Source: Hoplostethus atlanticus (Eukaryota > Chordata > Actinopteri > Trachichthyiformes > Trachichthyidae). Taken from it: a stretch of 64,000 bases of DNA. The stretch covers positions 661,501 through 725,500 of the forward strand of contig JAXDDX010000182.1 of the NCBI GenBank assembly GCA_034670405.1, written 5' to 3'. Below are positions 63,343-64,000 of this stretch, one piece after another. Both the position numbers and the translations under genes were made by a program. Position 1 is the stretch's first letter; the number at the start of each line of letters is the position of its first letter. The notes below the pieces were generated by a model that did no database searches, was not told where the DNA came from, and worked only from the letters and a program-made list of their open reading frames with translations.

Positions 63343-63674
63343 TTTTCTACCCCTATTATTTATTAAAACAACATAACATAATGCTGTTACTTGTTTATTG
63401 ATCTTGTATTATGTTACTAGTTGACTCCTCCTTGTTTTCTGCCCCAACTATGATTTGATTTGACTGCGCCTTGTTTTTTCTAGTATAAATACTGCTGCTT
63501 TATTTTTATGTTCCTATATTAATAATGGTTTTTTTCTGCTTCAAGTCTGATAATGTTGTCTGACTCCTACTTGTTTTCTGACAACTCATAGCCTCTACTC
63601 TAGAGAGAAAACAAAACAATGAGCAGTGGAAAATGTTCCCCTGAGAGTTGATCTGCTCTCCATTAGGAAACCAG
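63343..63674. other. No exon found
   Basis: Searched on the minus strand for the missing first tetraspanin exon (short cytoplasmic start plus TM1); nothing convincing. Confidence 0.4.
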
Positions 63675-63770
63675 GCCAAGCCAAGCCAAGCCTCCATTAC
63701 AGCCTGATTGAGCAACAACCAGGCCCAGCCAAGCCAAGCCTCCATTACAGCCTGATTGAGCAACAACCAG
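63675..63770. repeat. Tandem duplication, about 45 bp
   Basis: GCCAAGCCAAGCCTCCATTA plus CAGCCTGATTGAGCAACAACCAG occurs twice. Confidence 0.9.
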
Positions 63771-63784
63771 ATGTTTCCTGCATT

Positions 63785-64000
63785 CAAACACAAGCTACTG
63801 TACTACTATGTTAGTCTGGAGAGGTCTGTTGTCCTGTCAGTAGCTACTGTACTACTATGTTAGTCTGGAGAGGTCTGTTGTCCTAGCGTGTCAGTAGCTA
63901 CTGTACTACTATGTTAGTCTGGAGAGGTCTGTTGTCCTAGCGTGTCAGTAGCTACTATACTACTATGTTAGTCTGGAGAGGTCTGTTGTCCTAGCGTGTC
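63785..64000. repeat. 61-68-bp minisatellite running off the window
   Basis: CTACTGTACTACTATGTTAG plus TCTGGAGAGGTCTGTTGTCC (AGCGTGT)CAGTAG, more than three units, continuing past 64000. Confidence 0.93.

Overview
This window looks like a teleost fish genome, probably a percomorph-type ray-finned fish (inference). The evidence is a Rex1-type LINE (DFSSAFNT and FSDN/FSDD motifs), L2 LINE copies that end in the GGATA stem-loop and TGTAA-repeat tail known from the eel UnaL2 family, Tc1 transposases of the common fish type, Harbinger and hAT relics, tRNA-derived SINEs and very many CA/TG, CT/GA and GACA/GATA microsatellites. Nothing bacterial (operon, ribosome binding site, CRISPR) is present. 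Most long open frames are simple-repeat artefacts or transposon remains.

The one host gene I can support is a tetraspanin on the minus strand at 59704-62920. Seven in-frame exons with GT/AG borders encode the last 202 residues: TM2, TM3, a large extracellular loop with CCG and PxSC, TM4 and a short tail with its stop codon. The start and TM1 lie beyond 62920 and were not found; they are probably outside the window. Its introns hold GACA/GATA repeats, a LINE 3' end and a 10-bp tandem repeat.

The rest is a transposon graveyard built around four relics of a Tx1-like (L1-group) LINE. T1 (minus, about 11967-17880) carries an expanded 27-bp minisatellite in ORF1. That array was split by a second LINE, which was in turn hit by an ERV-like solo LTR; a SINE with a tRNA-Lys-like head also landed in T1. 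T2 (minus, about 20963-24560) is split by two L2 copies and a Myb/SANT relic. T3 (minus, about 42605-44550) has a 45-bp minisatellite in ORF1 and an inserted retroelement ORF. T4 (plus, about 45305-53350) has about 21 promoter-like 43-45-bp monomers upstream of ORF1, interrupted by L2 and Rex1, and an ORF2 broken by two LTR-like inserts and a Harbinger element.

Smaller pieces include two THAP-domain fragments (310-597 and 54682-54762), five solo LTRs with clean target-site duplications (two of 5 bp, three of 4 bp), four degraded Tc1 copies plus one Tc1 end, two unnamed elements with inverted termini (32216-33114 and 39367-40307), and three hairpin-forming inverted repeats, one with 54-bp arms at about 98% identity. 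The stretches 56600-58190 and 58351-59700 look like unique intergenic DNA downstream of the tetraspanin gene. Family assignments rest on motif recognition by eye, without database searches.
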